Below, in pieces: positions 9,252-18,673 of a DNA stretch of 64,000 nt; within the stretch, counting starts at the first letter, position 1; the number at the start of each line of letters is the position of its first letter. The translations under genes were made by a program, and so were the position numbers. A model generated the notes under the pieces. The model was not told where the DNA came from and ran no database searches. It saw only the letters and a program-made list of their open reading frames with translations. The DNA comes from Thermohalobaculum sp963822985 (GTDB lineage Bacteria > Pseudomonadota > Alphaproteobacteria > Rhodobacterales > Rhodobacteraceae). The stretch lies in NCBI GenBank assembly GCA_963822985.1, contig CAWGJU010000006.1, forward strand, positions 496,001-560,000, in the 5' to 3' direction.

Positions 9252-9794
9252 TCAATCGGCCTTGCCGTCGTCGGACGGGGCTTCGTCCTTGGGCGCGGCC
9301 GCGCTCAGCTGGTCACGCAGCGCCGACTGGCGCTCGGTATTCGTGACCACGTCGCCGAGCAGGTGGTCGAGCTCGTCATTGCCGTCGAGCTTGGTCAGCA
9401 GGTCGCGCAATCGCCCGCGCGCCTCGAACAGCTTGGCCAGCGCCGGCACCTGCCGCACCACACTGGTCGGCTCGAAGTCGTCGAAGCGCTTAAAGTTCAG
9501 CTCGACGTTGAGCATCTCGTCCGATTCGGGCTGCAGCCGGTTCGGCACGCGCAGCGCCAGCCGCGGCGACGACGACTTGAGCACTTCGTCGAAGTTGTCC
9601 CGGTCGATCGCCACGAACTTGCGCTCGGCCAGCCGCGGCAGCGGCTCGGCCGGCTGCCCCGACAGGTCGGCCATGATGCCGATGACGAAGGGCAGCTCCT
9701 TTTTCTCGATGGCGTCGCCGGTCTCGACGTCATAGGTGATCTGGACCCGCGGCGGTCTGATCCGCGAAAGCTTTTGCTGGATGCTTTCGGCCAT
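9252..9794 (-). CDS. tssB: TssB small sheath subunit
   Basis: The 180-residue protein is TssB (VipA/ImpB). It begins MAESIQQKLSRIRPPRV and contains the conserved ELPFVIGIMADLSG and KFVAIDRDNFDEVL blocks, with an N-RLQPESDEMLNVELNF segment. It forms heterodimers with TssC that build the sheath. The start at 9794 was chosen over an in-frame codon 21 residues upstream. It matches the family N-terminus and has an AGGAGG-type site just upstream. The 113-nt gap before it (9795-9907) is the longest inside the operon and could hold an internal promoter, though none is clear. Confidence 0.96.
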   Translation of the reverse strand: MAESIQQKLSRIRPPRVQITYDVETGDAIEKKELPFVIGIMADLSGQPAEPLPRLAERKFVAIDRDNFDEVLKSSSPRLALRVPNRLQPESDEMLNVELNFKRFDDFEPTSVVRQVPALAKLFEARGRLRDLLTKLDGNDELDHLLGDVVTNTERQSALRDQLSAAAPKDEAPSDDGKAD

Positions 9795-9907
9795 GGCTTT
9801 TCCTCCTCGCGAAATATCTGAAGCTGTCGGAAGTCGGTTCGAAAATCGGACCGCCAATTCCCCATTACCGCCTGAGGAAGGTTAAACAGCCGTCTACGAC
9901 GGCGGGA

Positions 9908-11023
9908 TCATTTACCCTGTGCTTGCCGAGTGTCAGTAAATATCCAGGCCAGCATTTCCTTGTCGCGGCCATCGCGGGAAAGGTCTGCCAGCACCTCGGC
10001 GAGGCTCATGCCGCCCCAGCGCACCGCGCGGTCGATCAGGTACGGAACCGGGCTGTGCGGCTCGACACGGCGTAGATAGCCGGCGACCTCCGAGAGGGCG
10101 CGGTACGCCGCGGCGCGGCCATGGTCGGAGGCGGCGGCGTCGAGCGTGGGCGGCGGGGGCGCCGCGACGCAGACCGCCGGCCCGGCTGCTCCGGTTGCCT
10201 CCTCGCCGGCCGGGGCGGGCAAGGCCGCGATCACTCGCGTCGGCCGCGGCCGGGTGCGCTGCGCCAGGATGGGCCTGAGCAAGGTCAGCAAGTCCTGGAG
10301 CGAGCAGCGGAGCCTCGACAACGTCGGCGCGGCCTCTCCCGCCAGCTCGGAGAGCCTCGCCTCGAGCGCGACCGTCGCTTCCGAGAGCCGCTGGATCCCG
10401 ATCTCAAACGCCTCGAGATGATGCGCCGGGGTGGCCGCAATCGCCGCGTCGAAGGCGGCGACGCCCGCGCCGCCGGGCTTCTTGCCGGCGGCCGCCCGCC
10501 GCGCCACGTCGCGCCGCGTCGCGTTCACATAATCGGTCCAGCTGAATGGCTGCACCTCCTCCGGGGCGGCGTCGGGCAGGGCCACCGGCACGGTCTGGAC
10601 GATCCGCACGAGTGCCGTCTCGAGCCAGACGAGCGGCGCGAAGCGCGGCGAATCGGCCTCGCCGTCGTGCTGCGGGTGCAGACCCTGCCAGTGGGCGTCG
10701 CAGAGCGCGGCGACGAAGCCGAGCCCGTCGGCCGCGCTGGCGAGCCCGTCGCGCTCCGCCGCCGCCTCGACCAGCCAGCAGGCCACCTGCAGATCCTTGG
10801 ACTGCTCCGCGAGCGCGGCGCGGCAGAGCCCGATCACGCGGTCCCAGTCGGCGTATTTGAGCTCGTGCGACCAGACACCGCGAGGCAGGTCGGCCTCGTC
10901 GCTCCGCCGCGCCTCCTCGATCTCCGCGTGCACCGGCCCGTAGCGGAGCGAAGCCCCGGCCGGCGCCGGCCCCGGCACGGGATCGAGCAGCCCGCCGAAC
11001 ACCGTGGCGGCGAGAACGCTCAT
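9908..11023 (-). CDS. tssA: TssA, ImpA N-terminal domain protein
   Basis: The 371-residue product has the ImpA_N pattern at its start (GPVHAEIEEARRSDE, then a W..HELKYADWDRVIGL segment and GFVAALCDAHWQGLHP). The C-terminal motif EPHSPVPYLIDRAVRWG with SLAEVLADL is the short-TssA ending. TssA organises the baseplate and coordinates tube and sheath polymerisation. The ATG at 11023 overlaps the tssM stop (ATGA). The middle part is Ala/Pro rich and weakly conserved. The C-terminal motif makes this a short, cap-type TssA more likely than the long dodecameric class. Confidence 0.9.
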   Translation of the reverse strand: MSVLAATVFGGLLDPVPGPAPAGASLRYGPVHAEIEEARRSDEADLPRGVWSHELKYADWDRVIGLCRAALAEQSKDLQVACWLVEAAAERDGLASAADGLGFVAALCDAHWQGLHPQHDGEADSPRFAPLVWLETALVRIVQTVPVALPDAAPEEVQPFSWTDYVNATRRDVARRAAAGKKPGGAGVAAFDAAIAATPAHHLEAFEIGIQRLSEATVALEARLSELAGEAAPTLSRLRCSLQDLLTLLRPILAQRTRPRPTRVIAALPAPAGEEATGAAGPAVCVAAPPPPTLDAAASDHGRAAAYRALSEVAGYLRRVEPHSPVPYLIDRAVRWGGMSLAEVLADLSRDGRDKEMLAWIFTDTRQAQGK

Positions 11024-14000
11024 AGCCCGGGTCCCCCGGCGGGGAAAACCGGCATGGCAAGCGGCGGGCCGCTCGGCGCCGCGCCGCGGTCGTCGAGCGC
11101 GCGAAGCTCGAGGCGGAGGAAGACCCGCGCACGCTCGATCGGCGCCGTCCCGCCGGCGGCGCTGTCCGGGTTGGGCTCGAGCGGCACGTCGATGCGGAGC
11201 ACGTTCGGCCGCGGGTCTGGCAGCGTGCGCAGTTCCGGGGACGGAGCCGCGTTGGCCGCGACAAAAGCGAGGATCGCCCAAGGTCCGTCATAGCTGTAGG
11301 TCAGCGACCGCTCATCGAGCGTCGCGTCCGGGCGCTTTGGCTGCTCCGGGCGGTTCGGCGCATTGCGGGCCCAGCGTAGCGTCAGCCTGACCGGCTCGCC
11401 CTGCCGCCAGATGACCGGCCGCGGCGGGTCGAACGAGCCGATCGAGTCGTCGCCGATACTTAGGCGCCACTCGACGATCTGGTCGCCCCCGCTCTCGCGC
11501 GCGCGGTTCGGGCGGAAGTCGAGCGAGACGGCGTAGGCGAGGCCTTCCCGGGGCCCCGCATCGAGCGTCCCGAGGAAGCGCCGGCCGGCGTCGAGCGCGC
11601 GCGCGAAGTCGAGCCCGGCCGATTCGAGCAGCACGCCGTCGAGCAGCATCGGGTCGAGCGCCCCCGACGCGCGCGCAGGCACTGCCGCTGCAAGGATTTC
11701 CGCTGCGTCACCCCCGTCGCCGGCAAGCCGAGCAATCGGTTCGCCATAGCGCGCAAAGAAGCGGCGAACGGTGTCGGGGTCGGCCGGATCGGCGATCCGC
11801 CCGAGATCGGTGAGCGGCGCGCCGCCGCCCGCGCCGACAAACGGAAAGCGCCCGCCAAGGGCCGCGTTGAAGGCGTCGGCGATCTCGCCGAGCGCATCAT
11901 ACGCGGTCGAGGTCCCAAGCTCGAGGCAGCGCCGCGAGACCGCGGCGACGATCTCGGCCTGGCGCTCGCCAAACCAGCCGGCGCCGGGCACGACCGCCGC
12001 CAGCCGCTTGACGCACGAGGAGGCATCCATCTGGTCGAGATCGATCAGGATGAACCGCTCGAGCTGGGCGAGCGCGTTGCGCGGAGTCCGTCGCGCATTC
12101 TCGCTCAGCGTCGCGGAGATGTCGCGCCAGCGCCCCAGAGTGCCGGCGAGACCCGGCTCCGGCGGGCCGCCCGATTCGCCGAGGAAGGCCACCGCCGGCG
12201 CCGCCCGCGTCTGCGACAGTTCGCCGACATAGGCGCCCCAGTCACGCACGAGCCCGGTGAGCGCCGAGATGCCGGAGACGCCGAACATCGTCGCGGCTCC
12301 GCCCGGCCGTCCGTCCCAGATCGCGATGCCGGTGCCGCTCGGCGCATAGGGCGCGGCGTAGAAAAGGGCCTCGTCGGCATCCTCGACGATCCGCCGCGCC
12401 TGTGCGCCGGCGGTGCTGTCAAGCTGGCGCCCCGTCTCGGCGAGCTCGAGCAGCGCGACCTGGTCGCGCAGTCCCTGCAGCAGCGGCGCGGCCGTGGCGA
12501 AGCTGCGCGCCTCGGCATCCTCGGCGCCGCCCCCGCCGGCGAGCGGCAGCGGCTGGCGGGCCTGGTCGATCAGCCCGCCGATCGTGGCCTCGGCACGCGC
12601 GCGCAGGACGGGCAGGAGCACGGCGCGCAGGTCCGGCGGAATTTCAGCCGCGGAGCCGGAGAGCGCGTCGAGGAGGCGGTCGGCGAGCGAGCCCGCCTCG
12701 CGCAGCCGCTCGGGCGACCAGCCGAACCGGCCGCCCGTGCCGCGCACGGCGAGGTTGCCGGTGGCGGCGCGCGCGAGCTGCGCGTCGTTCAGGACCCGGC
12801 CGAGCGCCTCGCGCAGCGGCGCGTAGATCGGGTCGAGGCGGGCCGGCGTCGCGGACGCGTCGAGCACCGGACGCCCGCCGAAGCCCGGCAGCGCCGCGGC
12901 CCGGCGCCGATCGGCGTCCCGCCCGTCATGCACGGCGGCCGAGAGGCGGGGGCCAAGTCCCGCCGGCGCGAAACTGAGCGCCGCCACGCCACTGCCGGCG
13001 CCAGCCAGCCGATCCTCGAAAGCGCTGCCGTATTCCAGCCAGTTCTCCTGCGGGTCGCCCAGCAGCCGCCCGGCCTCGTCGATCGCGGTCGCGAGCATCG
13101 CAAGACGCGCCACAACGTCAGGCCCTGATCTCCCGGCGTCCTGCACCAGCCATTCCGCGCTGTCCGAAATTGTCGCGAGCGCGCGGAAGAGGGGGCTTTG
13201 CAGATAGCTCGCACGAAACGCGGCGACCGGGTCGCCGTCGAGCGCGCCGCTCACCGCATCCCACGCCGCGGCCGCCCGGAAGCCGCGCGTGTCGGTCAGC
13301 GCGAGCGCGGAGATGTAAAGCCCGTAGGAGCGGTCGAAGCCTGGCGGCGGCGCAATGCCGATGGTGTCGCGCGAGAGCGTCGCGAGCTCGGAGGGGTCTT
13401 CCGACTGCGGCAGGCTGGCGAAGAGCACGACGTCGGTGTCGATGACCGCGAGCTCCGAGGCGAGGCGCTCAAGCGATTCGGGGGTACGCTCGGCCGTCGG
13501 CGGCACTGCGGCCGCGACTGCGCCGACGCGCTCAACCAGCCCGTTGCCGAGCGCCTGCAGAACAACTGTGTCGAAGCCTGCGGCCATCGCATGCAGCACA
13601 CGCCGGTCGATATCGGACAGACGGCTGGTCGGCGCCAGCCATGTCCGCACCGACTCGATCCGCAGCGCCGCCATCCGCCTGAACAGTTCCTCGGTCTGGC
13701 GCACCAGCAATGGCTGCGCCACCGGCGCGCCGGCGCGCTCGGCGGCCAAATTGCCGGCGGTGAAGCGGTCGACGGCCTCCAACAGCTCGCGGACCTCGCT
13801 GTCCCCCACGTCGTGAAGCGCAAGCAGGCCGAGCCCCGCCAGCCCGAGCGCGCCCGCGCCGGCCGCGGCCAGCCTCAGCCTGCGGCCGGTCCGCGCCGTG
13901 CGCGTCGCGCGGCTCCGCGCCGGGCGCGCGAGCGTCGTCTCGGGAAAGACCTTCTCGGCGAAGAGGCCCTCGGCGAACGTCGCCGGGATGTCCTCGGCCG

Positions 14001-14964
14001 CGCCGCCGGTCAGATAGATGCCGCGGAGCATCATCGGCTCGAGCATCGGCGCGGGGCGCATCATCGGCTCGAGCAGCACGCGCAGCGGCGCCGCGAGAGC
14101 GCGGACGCTGATGCCGAGCTCGACCACCGCAATCGGCAGCGATCCGCTGCCGGCGAGCGCGTCGTAGGTGAGCCCGTCGAACGCCGCGGAGATGGTCTCG
14201 ACCGCCGCCTCCGCCCAGCCCGGATCGTAGGGCGTGTCGACGCCATGCGGCGAGGACCAGCCGATGATCGTATCGGCCGAGCCCTCGTGAAACGCCCCCT
14301 CGGCCAGCGCCGCGAAGCCGCGCTCGGCATCCGCCGCGGCAAGCGCGAGATAGACCGGCACGGACAGCCCGCCCTCGCGCTGCACATCCTCCAGCAGCGT
14401 GCCGAGCGTCTGACCGAGCTGCGCGAGCTCGCCCGGCGCCGCCGCCTCGCTGCCGGCCAGCATCCCGAACGGTACGGCGATCACTATGGCATCGAGCGGC
14501 CCCTGAGCCCTGCGCCCACCCAATCGATCGAGCGCAGCACGCCAGGTCTCGCGCCAGGCTTCGCCGGCAAGCAGTCCGTCGCCGAAGTCAAGGATCGCGC
14601 CGTCGCCTGCGGCGAGCACGCGCGCCACGCCCGACTGCTGCACCGCGTCGGGAGCCTCTCCGGGCGTGCGGAACGCCCCCGCCCAGGCAAGGCGCGAGGC
14701 GCAGGCGCCGGGCGCCCCGAGCACCGCGACGAGCGGGAGCTCGACCGCCTCGCCACCGCCCCTGAGCTGCGACAGCGCGCCGAGCGCGCGGGCCGCGGCG
14801 CCACGCCGGGGCGAGGCTTGCCCGGCGCTCGGCGGCGCGTGTTGGGGCGCCACGGCCGGCAGCATCGCGCCGCTCGCCGTCCGCCAGGTCACGACAGCCG
14901 AGGCGACCGTCAGCGCCGCAAGCGCCAGCGCGGCGACCGGCAGGTAAGGCACGACGTCGATCAT
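11020..14964 (-). CDS. tssM: TssM (IcmF) membrane-complex protein with degenerate P-loop
   Basis: The 1314-residue protein lies between tssL and tssA and has the IcmF layout. There is a hydrophobic anchor near the N-terminus (about 5-27), a cytoplasmic region, a second hydrophobic segment near residue 375 (LAAAGAGALGLAGLGLLAL), and a large periplasmic part with the C-terminal beta domain (SFDPPRPVIWRQGEPVRLTLRW). Where other IcmF proteins have a GxxGxGKT/S nucleotide site, this one reads GAPGACAS, so the Walker lysine is missing. TssM spans the envelope and joins TssL and TssJ. The start overlaps the tssL stop as TAATG. It has fewer N-terminal membrane segments than typical three-helix TssM. 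Confidence 0.88.
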   Translation of the reverse strand: MIDVVPYLPVAALALAALTVASAVVTWRTASGAMLPAVAPQHAPPSAGQASPRRGAAARALGALSQLRGGGEAVELPLVAVLGAPGACASRLAWAGAFRTPGEAPDAVQQSGVARVLAAGDGAILDFGDGLLAGEAWRETWRAALDRLGGRRAQGPLDAIVIAVPFGMLAGSEAAAPGELAQLGQTLGTLLEDVQREGGLSVPVYLALAAADAERGFAALAEGAFHEGSADTIIGWSSPHGVDTPYDPGWAEAAVETISAAFDGLTYDALAGSGSLPIAVVELGISVRALAAPLRVLLEPMMRPAPMLEPMMLRGIYLTGGAAEDIPATFAEGLFAEKVFPETTLARPARSRATRTARTGRRLRLAAAGAGALGLAGLGLLALHDVGDSEVRELLEAVDRFTAGNLAAERAGAPVAQPLLVRQTEELFRRMAALRIESVRTWLAPTSRLSDIDRRVLHAMAAGFDTVVLQALGNGLVERVGAVAAAVPPTAERTPESLERLASELAVIDTDVVLFASLPQSEDPSELATLSRDTIGIAPPPGFDRSYGLYISALALTDTRGFRAAAAWDAVSGALDGDPVAAFRASYLQSPLFRALATISDSAEWLVQDAGRSGPDVVARLAMLATAIDEAGRLLGDPQENWLEYGSAFEDRLAGAGSGVAALSFAPAGLGPRLSAAVHDGRDADRRRAAALPGFGGRPVLDASATPARLDPIYAPLREALGRVLNDAQLARAATGNLAVRGTGGRFGWSPERLREAGSLADRLLDALSGSAAEIPPDLRAVLLPVLRARAEATIGGLIDQARQPLPLAGGGGAEDAEARSFATAAPLLQGLRDQVALLELAETGRQLDSTAGAQARRIVEDADEALFYAAPYAPSGTGIAIWDGRPGGAATMFGVSGISALTGLVRDWGAYVGELSQTRAAPAVAFLGESGGPPEPGLAGTLGRWRDISATLSENARRTPRNALAQLERFILIDLDQMDASSCVKRLAAVVPGAGWFGERQAEIVAAVSRRCLELGTSTAYDALGEIADAFNAALGGRFPFVGAGGGAPLTDLGRIADPADPDTVRRFFARYGEPIARLAGDGGDAAEILAAAVPARASGALDPMLLDGVLLESAGLDFARALDAGRRFLGTLDAGPREGLAYAVSLDFRPNRARESGGDQIVEWRLSIGDDSIGSFDPPRPVIWRQGEPVRLTLRWARNAPNRPEQPKRPDATLDERSLTYSYDGPWAILAFVAANAAPSPELRTLPDPRPNVLRIDVPLEPNPDSAAGGTAPIERARVFLRLELRALDDRGAAPSGPPLAMPVFPAGGPGL

Positions 14965-15764
14965 TATCGCACCCCGTCCGCGGCTCCCGCGTCATGCGCT
15001 GCGATGATCCTCCCCGCCACGGCGTCGAGGTCCGAGGCGCCGCTGCTCCAGACGATCTGCGAGATGACGAGGTAGCCGAGCGCGATCCCGGCAATCGCGG
15101 CGCTCCAGCGCTGCACCGGGCGCGAGAGCGGCGCGCGGCGCCCGGTGGCGGTATACGTCGCCGCCTGCCGGAAGCGCGACGGCAGCTCGAGCCGTGCCGG
15201 CGCCTGCCGTCCGAGCGCGAGGTCGAACATCTGCGCGCGCGTGCGGTCGAGCGCACCGTCGTCGGCGGAGCCGCGGGTGCGGCCGCGAAAGCCGACCGAG
15301 AGAGCGAGGAATATCGCCGCGGCGACGTCGCGCCGGCCGGCGTCGCGCCGGCGCGCGAGCACGTCGGCCGCATCGAAGATCCACTCGCCGGCGATGCGCC
15401 GGTTGTAGAGCGCGTGCTCGAGCAGGCGACCGGGGCACGCGGAAGCGCCGCGCCAGTCGACGAGGTGCAGCAGCGCCTCGTCCGCATAGGCGGCGAGGAC
15501 ATAGCCGCGGTCGATCCGCTCGGCGTCGAGCCGGGCGGGCGGCGTCGGCGGCGCACCGAGCTCGATCAGGAGCTGGCGGAGCTCGGCCTGCGCCCGCTCG
15601 GCCTCCTGCTCCGGACCGCCGCCGGGCGCCAGCGTACCCGCCGCGGCGCGCCGGCCGATGTCCTTGATGCCGAGCAGCAGCGTCTGGAACGCCACCAGCG
15701 TCTCGCGTGTCTCGCGCGGCGGTGTCGGCGCCCCGCCCACCGCGCCACTCACCGCGCCGATCAT
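14964..15764 (-). CDS. tssL: TssL (DotU/IcmH-like) inner-membrane protein
   Basis: The 266-residue protein has the DotU pattern: an acidic/helical N-terminal domain with QAELRQLLIELG, then the ERIDRGYVLAAYADEALLHL segment and LLEHALYNRRIAGEWIFD, then FLALSVGFRGR. A single hydrophobic span near the C-terminus (about 220-240) is the tail anchor. No OmpA-like peptidoglycan domain follows, so any cell-wall contact must come from another protein. The ATG at 15764 shares one base with the tssK stop (TGATG); a GTG one codon earlier is possible. Confidence 0.9.
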   Translation of the reverse strand: MIGAVSGAVGGAPTPPRETRETLVAFQTLLLGIKDIGRRAAAGTLAPGGGPEQEAERAQAELRQLLIELGAPPTPPARLDAERIDRGYVLAAYADEALLHLVDWRGASACPGRLLEHALYNRRIAGEWIFDAADVLARRRDAGRRDVAAAIFLALSVGFRGRTRGSADDGALDRTRAQMFDLALGRQAPARLELPSRFRQAATYTATGRRAPLSRPVQRWSAAIAGIALGYLVISQIVWSSGASDLDAVAGRIIAAHDAGAADGVR

Positions 15765-17183
15765 CACGCGCCTCCCGGAGGTTCTGGCGCGGCGGACTCG
15801 GCCAAGTCGGCCGGGTCGGCGGTGACCACGAGCGCGATCCGGGCCGGCTCGCCGCGCACGTGGCCGCCGTCGGGATGGCGGATCTCGAGCGGCTCGCCGG
15901 GCGCGACGAAGCGCGGGTCCAGCATGACCTCGAGCGCGAGCGCGTGCGATGGCAGCGCGACATCGGTGACCTCGGCCGCCTCGACAAGCCGGCGCGCCGC
16001 GCCGCTGATGCGGCTGAGGCGGATCCGCTCCATCGCCGCGCTGCCGGCGACGACCGCCTCGCCGGCCCAGTCGGCGGTGCGCTCGATCCTCTCGCCATCC
16101 GCGCCGAAGAGCACAAGGAGCAGGCGCTCCTCCGCCTCCGCCGCTAGCTCGGGCGCGCGGAAGCCGCCGTCACCTATCGGTTCGAAGAAGACGAGTCGCC
16201 CTCTCTGCCGGAGCGTCTTCAGGCCATCGAGGATGAGCTTTCTGAATGTCACGAAGGCCGGCAGGGCATCGACGTGGGAATAGGCAGGCGGAGCGGCGCG
16301 CGCGAGCTCGGGGCTGATCGCCGCCGCGGCGCCGAGCGCATCGCAGAGCGAGAGGTAGAGCGCGTAGGGTGCGGCGCCGTCGCGGAGCAGCGCTTCGAGC
16401 CGCGGCAGCGGCGCCACGATTGCTGCGAGCGCCTGCTCGATGCCGCGGCTCTCCAGTGCGCTCCCGGCCGCGGCGTGACGAAGCCGGTCGACGATCGAGA
16501 CGGCGCGCTCGCGCATCTCGCGCGCGATCTCGCCGGCCACCTCGGCCAGCCGGTCCTCCGGACCGACCCAGAGCGCCGGGGGCTGGTAGTCGAGCCGCTG
16601 CACCCGCCCGTCGCGCCGGCCGATCCTGGCGAGCGGCAGCGATACATAGGCCGAACCCGGCCCGACCAGCGGGCTGCCGGTGGCGAAGAGCGCCAGCGCC
16701 GGGGCAAGCCGCGGCACCGGCACCGGGTTCTCGCCGAGGTTCTGGTCGAGCGCGAGCGGCCCGTCGAGCGACAGGTAGCGGCGCAGGTCGCCGGGCGCGG
16801 CCGCGCGCTCGCTCCGCGCCGGCACCGCGACGTGGATAACCTGCGGCGAAGCCCCGATATCGGTCTCGAGCGCCGTGAGGTCGAGCTCGAGCGCCCGCGT
16901 CTGCCCGCTTGCCGGAGGCCAGGCAAGCGGCAGCCCATCGGGCATCAGCCCCTCGAGCCGCGTGATCCGGAGGAGCCCGGCAAGCAGCGCCAACTCGTCG
17001 ATCTCAATCGTCCTGACACCCCAAAAGGACGGCACCGCGGCCCGCATCTGCAGGTTGAGCAGAACTCTCCAGCCGCCGTGTCTCCTGCTGGAAGTGCTGC
17101 GGCGCGAGCAACATGCCCTCGTGCCACTGAACCGCGTCGGCGACGTCGTGCGCGACCGGGCGAAGCGGCTCGGCGGCGCTCAA
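15764..17183 (-). CDS. tssK: TssK baseplate-membrane adaptor, interrupted by a one-base frame change
   Basis: TssK links the baseplate to TssL/TssM. The N-terminal signature VQWHEGMLLAPQHFQQ is read from a TTG at 17183 that overlaps the tssJ stop. After ETRRLES the frame breaks, and the expected continuation (LLNLQMRAAVPSFWGV) lies in another frame. Dropping one T at 17063-17064 restores a continuous protein of about 472 residues, with conserved VGREE-like core blocks (WVGPEDRLAEVAGEI) and a C-terminal domain. The total span is 3n+1 bases, as one surplus base would give. As written, TssK would be truncated after about 50 residues. This is either a sequencing error or a real lesion that would disable the T6SS. 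Confidence 0.87.
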
Positions 17184-17626
17184 GGCGAGACCTCGACGGT
17201 GTCGGCGTGGACGGTCACCGTCAGGTCGTCGAGCCCCGGAAGCCGGACACGGTGCGAGCCGGGCGCCAAGAGGCTCGCGAAGAGGAAGACCCCTTCGGTG
17301 CCGCAGGGGAACGATACCTTCTCCGGCTCGATCGTCTGGCCCGGCGCGATCTCCCATCCCGTGACGGAGAGGCTGTCGGGATTGTCGCGTCGGAGCTGAC
17401 TGCGGCCGGCGAACCAGGCGGCCGCGTCGATCCCGGCGAGCTTGTCCACGAGCGCCTCATCCTCCGCCGCCACCAGGTCGATGGCGGTTGCCGAGCCGCG
17501 GTTGGCATCCGCATCGGCGGTCACGCTGACGCGCCCGCCGCCGTCGACGCCGCAGTAAAGCGAACAGCCGGACGCCAAGGCGACGGCGAGCAATGCAAGC
17601 GCCGCCGCGACCCGCCGCGCCCTCAT
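17180..17626 (-). CDS. tssJ: TssJ-like outer-membrane lipoprotein
   Basis: The 148-residue product has a short signal peptide with a hydrophobic core (VAAALALLAVALA) ending in the lipobox LASGC, so Cys at about position 21 would be lipidated. The mature part has the TssJ pattern: a beta strand with N-rich segment (ADANRGSATAIDLV), then helices and strands. TssJ tethers the TssLM complex to the outer membrane. The start ATG at 17626 overlaps the previous stop (ATGA), and a longer in-frame reading would bury the signal peptide. It ends by overlapping the tssK TTG. Assigned from the lipobox, size and position. Confidence 0.83.
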   Translation of the reverse strand: MRARRVAAALALLAVALASGCSLYCGVDGGGRVSVTADADANRGSATAIDLVAAEDEALVDKLAGIDAAAWFAGRSQLRRDNPDSLSVTGWEIAPGQTIEPEKVSFPCGTEGVFLFASLLAPGSHRVRLPGLDDLTVTVHADTVEVSP

Positions 17627-18540
17627 GGCGCTGCTCCCGCGCGGCGCACCAGCGGCCTGATGTCGAGGCTGCGGGCGACTCGGCCGGCCATCTCGCCGGC
17701 CGCCGAGCGGTCCGGCTGCGGGCAGAGCGTGACGATCCACCAGACCCGCACCGGCCGGCCCGGGCGTTGCTCGATGCTCGCGGGGCAGTCCGGCGCAAAC
17801 TCGGCGTCGAGCCGATCGACAAGACGCTGGGCGCTCGGCTTGTCGATGAATGCGCCGACCTGGACGAGGTAGCGGTCGGGGGTCAGCTCGGCGAGCGCCG
17901 CCTCCGCGCGTGGCTGCGCCGGATCGGCCGGCTGTGCCGCTGCGCCGGGCGACGCTTCAGCCGCCGCCTCCTGATCCGCGTCGCTAGCGGCTGGGCTTGC
18001 GTCCAGGCGTGTCGCCGCATCCGAAATCGCAGGCGCTGCTACCATCGCCGCGGAACCATTGCCCGAGGGACGGGGCTCCGGCCCGACGTCAGCCGCTGGA
18101 TCGGGCGCAATGCCGAGGCCGGCCGCTTCGCCTGCTTTGCCCGTCGGGGCCGCGGCTTGCGCGCCGGTCGTCACCGCGGCCGCTCCTTCGGTTGCGAACG
18201 CGACGGCCGGCAGCGCCAGCGGCTGCGAAGTGACGGGGCGCTCGGTAATTCGCTGCTGGCTCGCGTCCTGCGTTTGGGTTGTGCCCTGCGCCGCCGGCGC
18301 CCCCTGTGCGCCGGTCGACGGGGCGTTTCCTTCGGCCCTCATCGGCGCGACGGCCGGCAGTTCGTGCTGCTTCAGCGTGATGTACGGCGCGGCGATCGCT
18401 TCGGCGCGTTGCGCGCCCGCGCCATCGTCCCGCGCGATCCAGATCGACACGACCGCGGCGCCCAGCATGAAAGATGTTCCCGCGACCGTCGCGATCCCCG
18501 CCGCGACCAGCATCCCTGCGCTGTTCTTGCGCTCCGCCAT
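17623..18540 (-). CDS. Single-pass membrane protein with SPOR-like C-terminal domain
   Basis: The 305-residue protein starts with a charged stretch, then one membrane segment (about 9-35, GMLVAAGIATVAG...). A long Ala/Pro/Thr-rich periplasmic linker follows (about 45-220). The C-terminal 80 residues start RYLVQVGAFIDKPSAQRLVDRL, which resembles a SPOR fold, a domain that binds denuded peptidoglycan. It is coupled to tssJ by ATGA. Because the TssL here lacks a peptidoglycan domain, this protein may provide the wall anchor for the membrane complex; that is inference. TagL-type OmpA proteins usually fill this role. The SPOR assignment rests on the VQVGAF motif only. Confidence 0.7.
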   Translation of the reverse strand: MAERKNSAGMLVAAGIATVAGTSFMLGAAVVSIWIARDDGAGAQRAEAIAAPYITLKQHELPAVAPMRAEGNAPSTGAQGAPAAQGTTQTQDASQQRITERPVTSQPLALPAVAFATEGAAAVTTGAQAAAPTGKAGEAAGLGIAPDPAADVGPEPRPSGNGSAAMVAAPAISDAATRLDASPAASDADQEAAAEASPGAAAQPADPAQPRAEAALAELTPDRYLVQVGAFIDKPSAQRLVDRLDAEFAPDCPASIEQRPGRPVRVWWIVTLCPQPDRSAAGEMAGRVARSLDIRPLVRRAGAAP

Positions 18541-18673
18541 GCGCCGCCTCCCCCGGTCCGCTCGGGACCCGTTCCGTGGTCGCGTCAGGCTTTCAGCCTT
18601 GCGGCCGCGACCTTCCGTGCAGCGCGCTTAATGCTGGCTTAATGGCGGATACTTCCGCTGAAGCATTCCGCAC

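Noticed and set aside
13198..15075. Long plus-strand open frame opposite tssM
   Set aside because: It lies wholly antisense to tssM and has low-complexity Arg/Ala content with no family resemblance.
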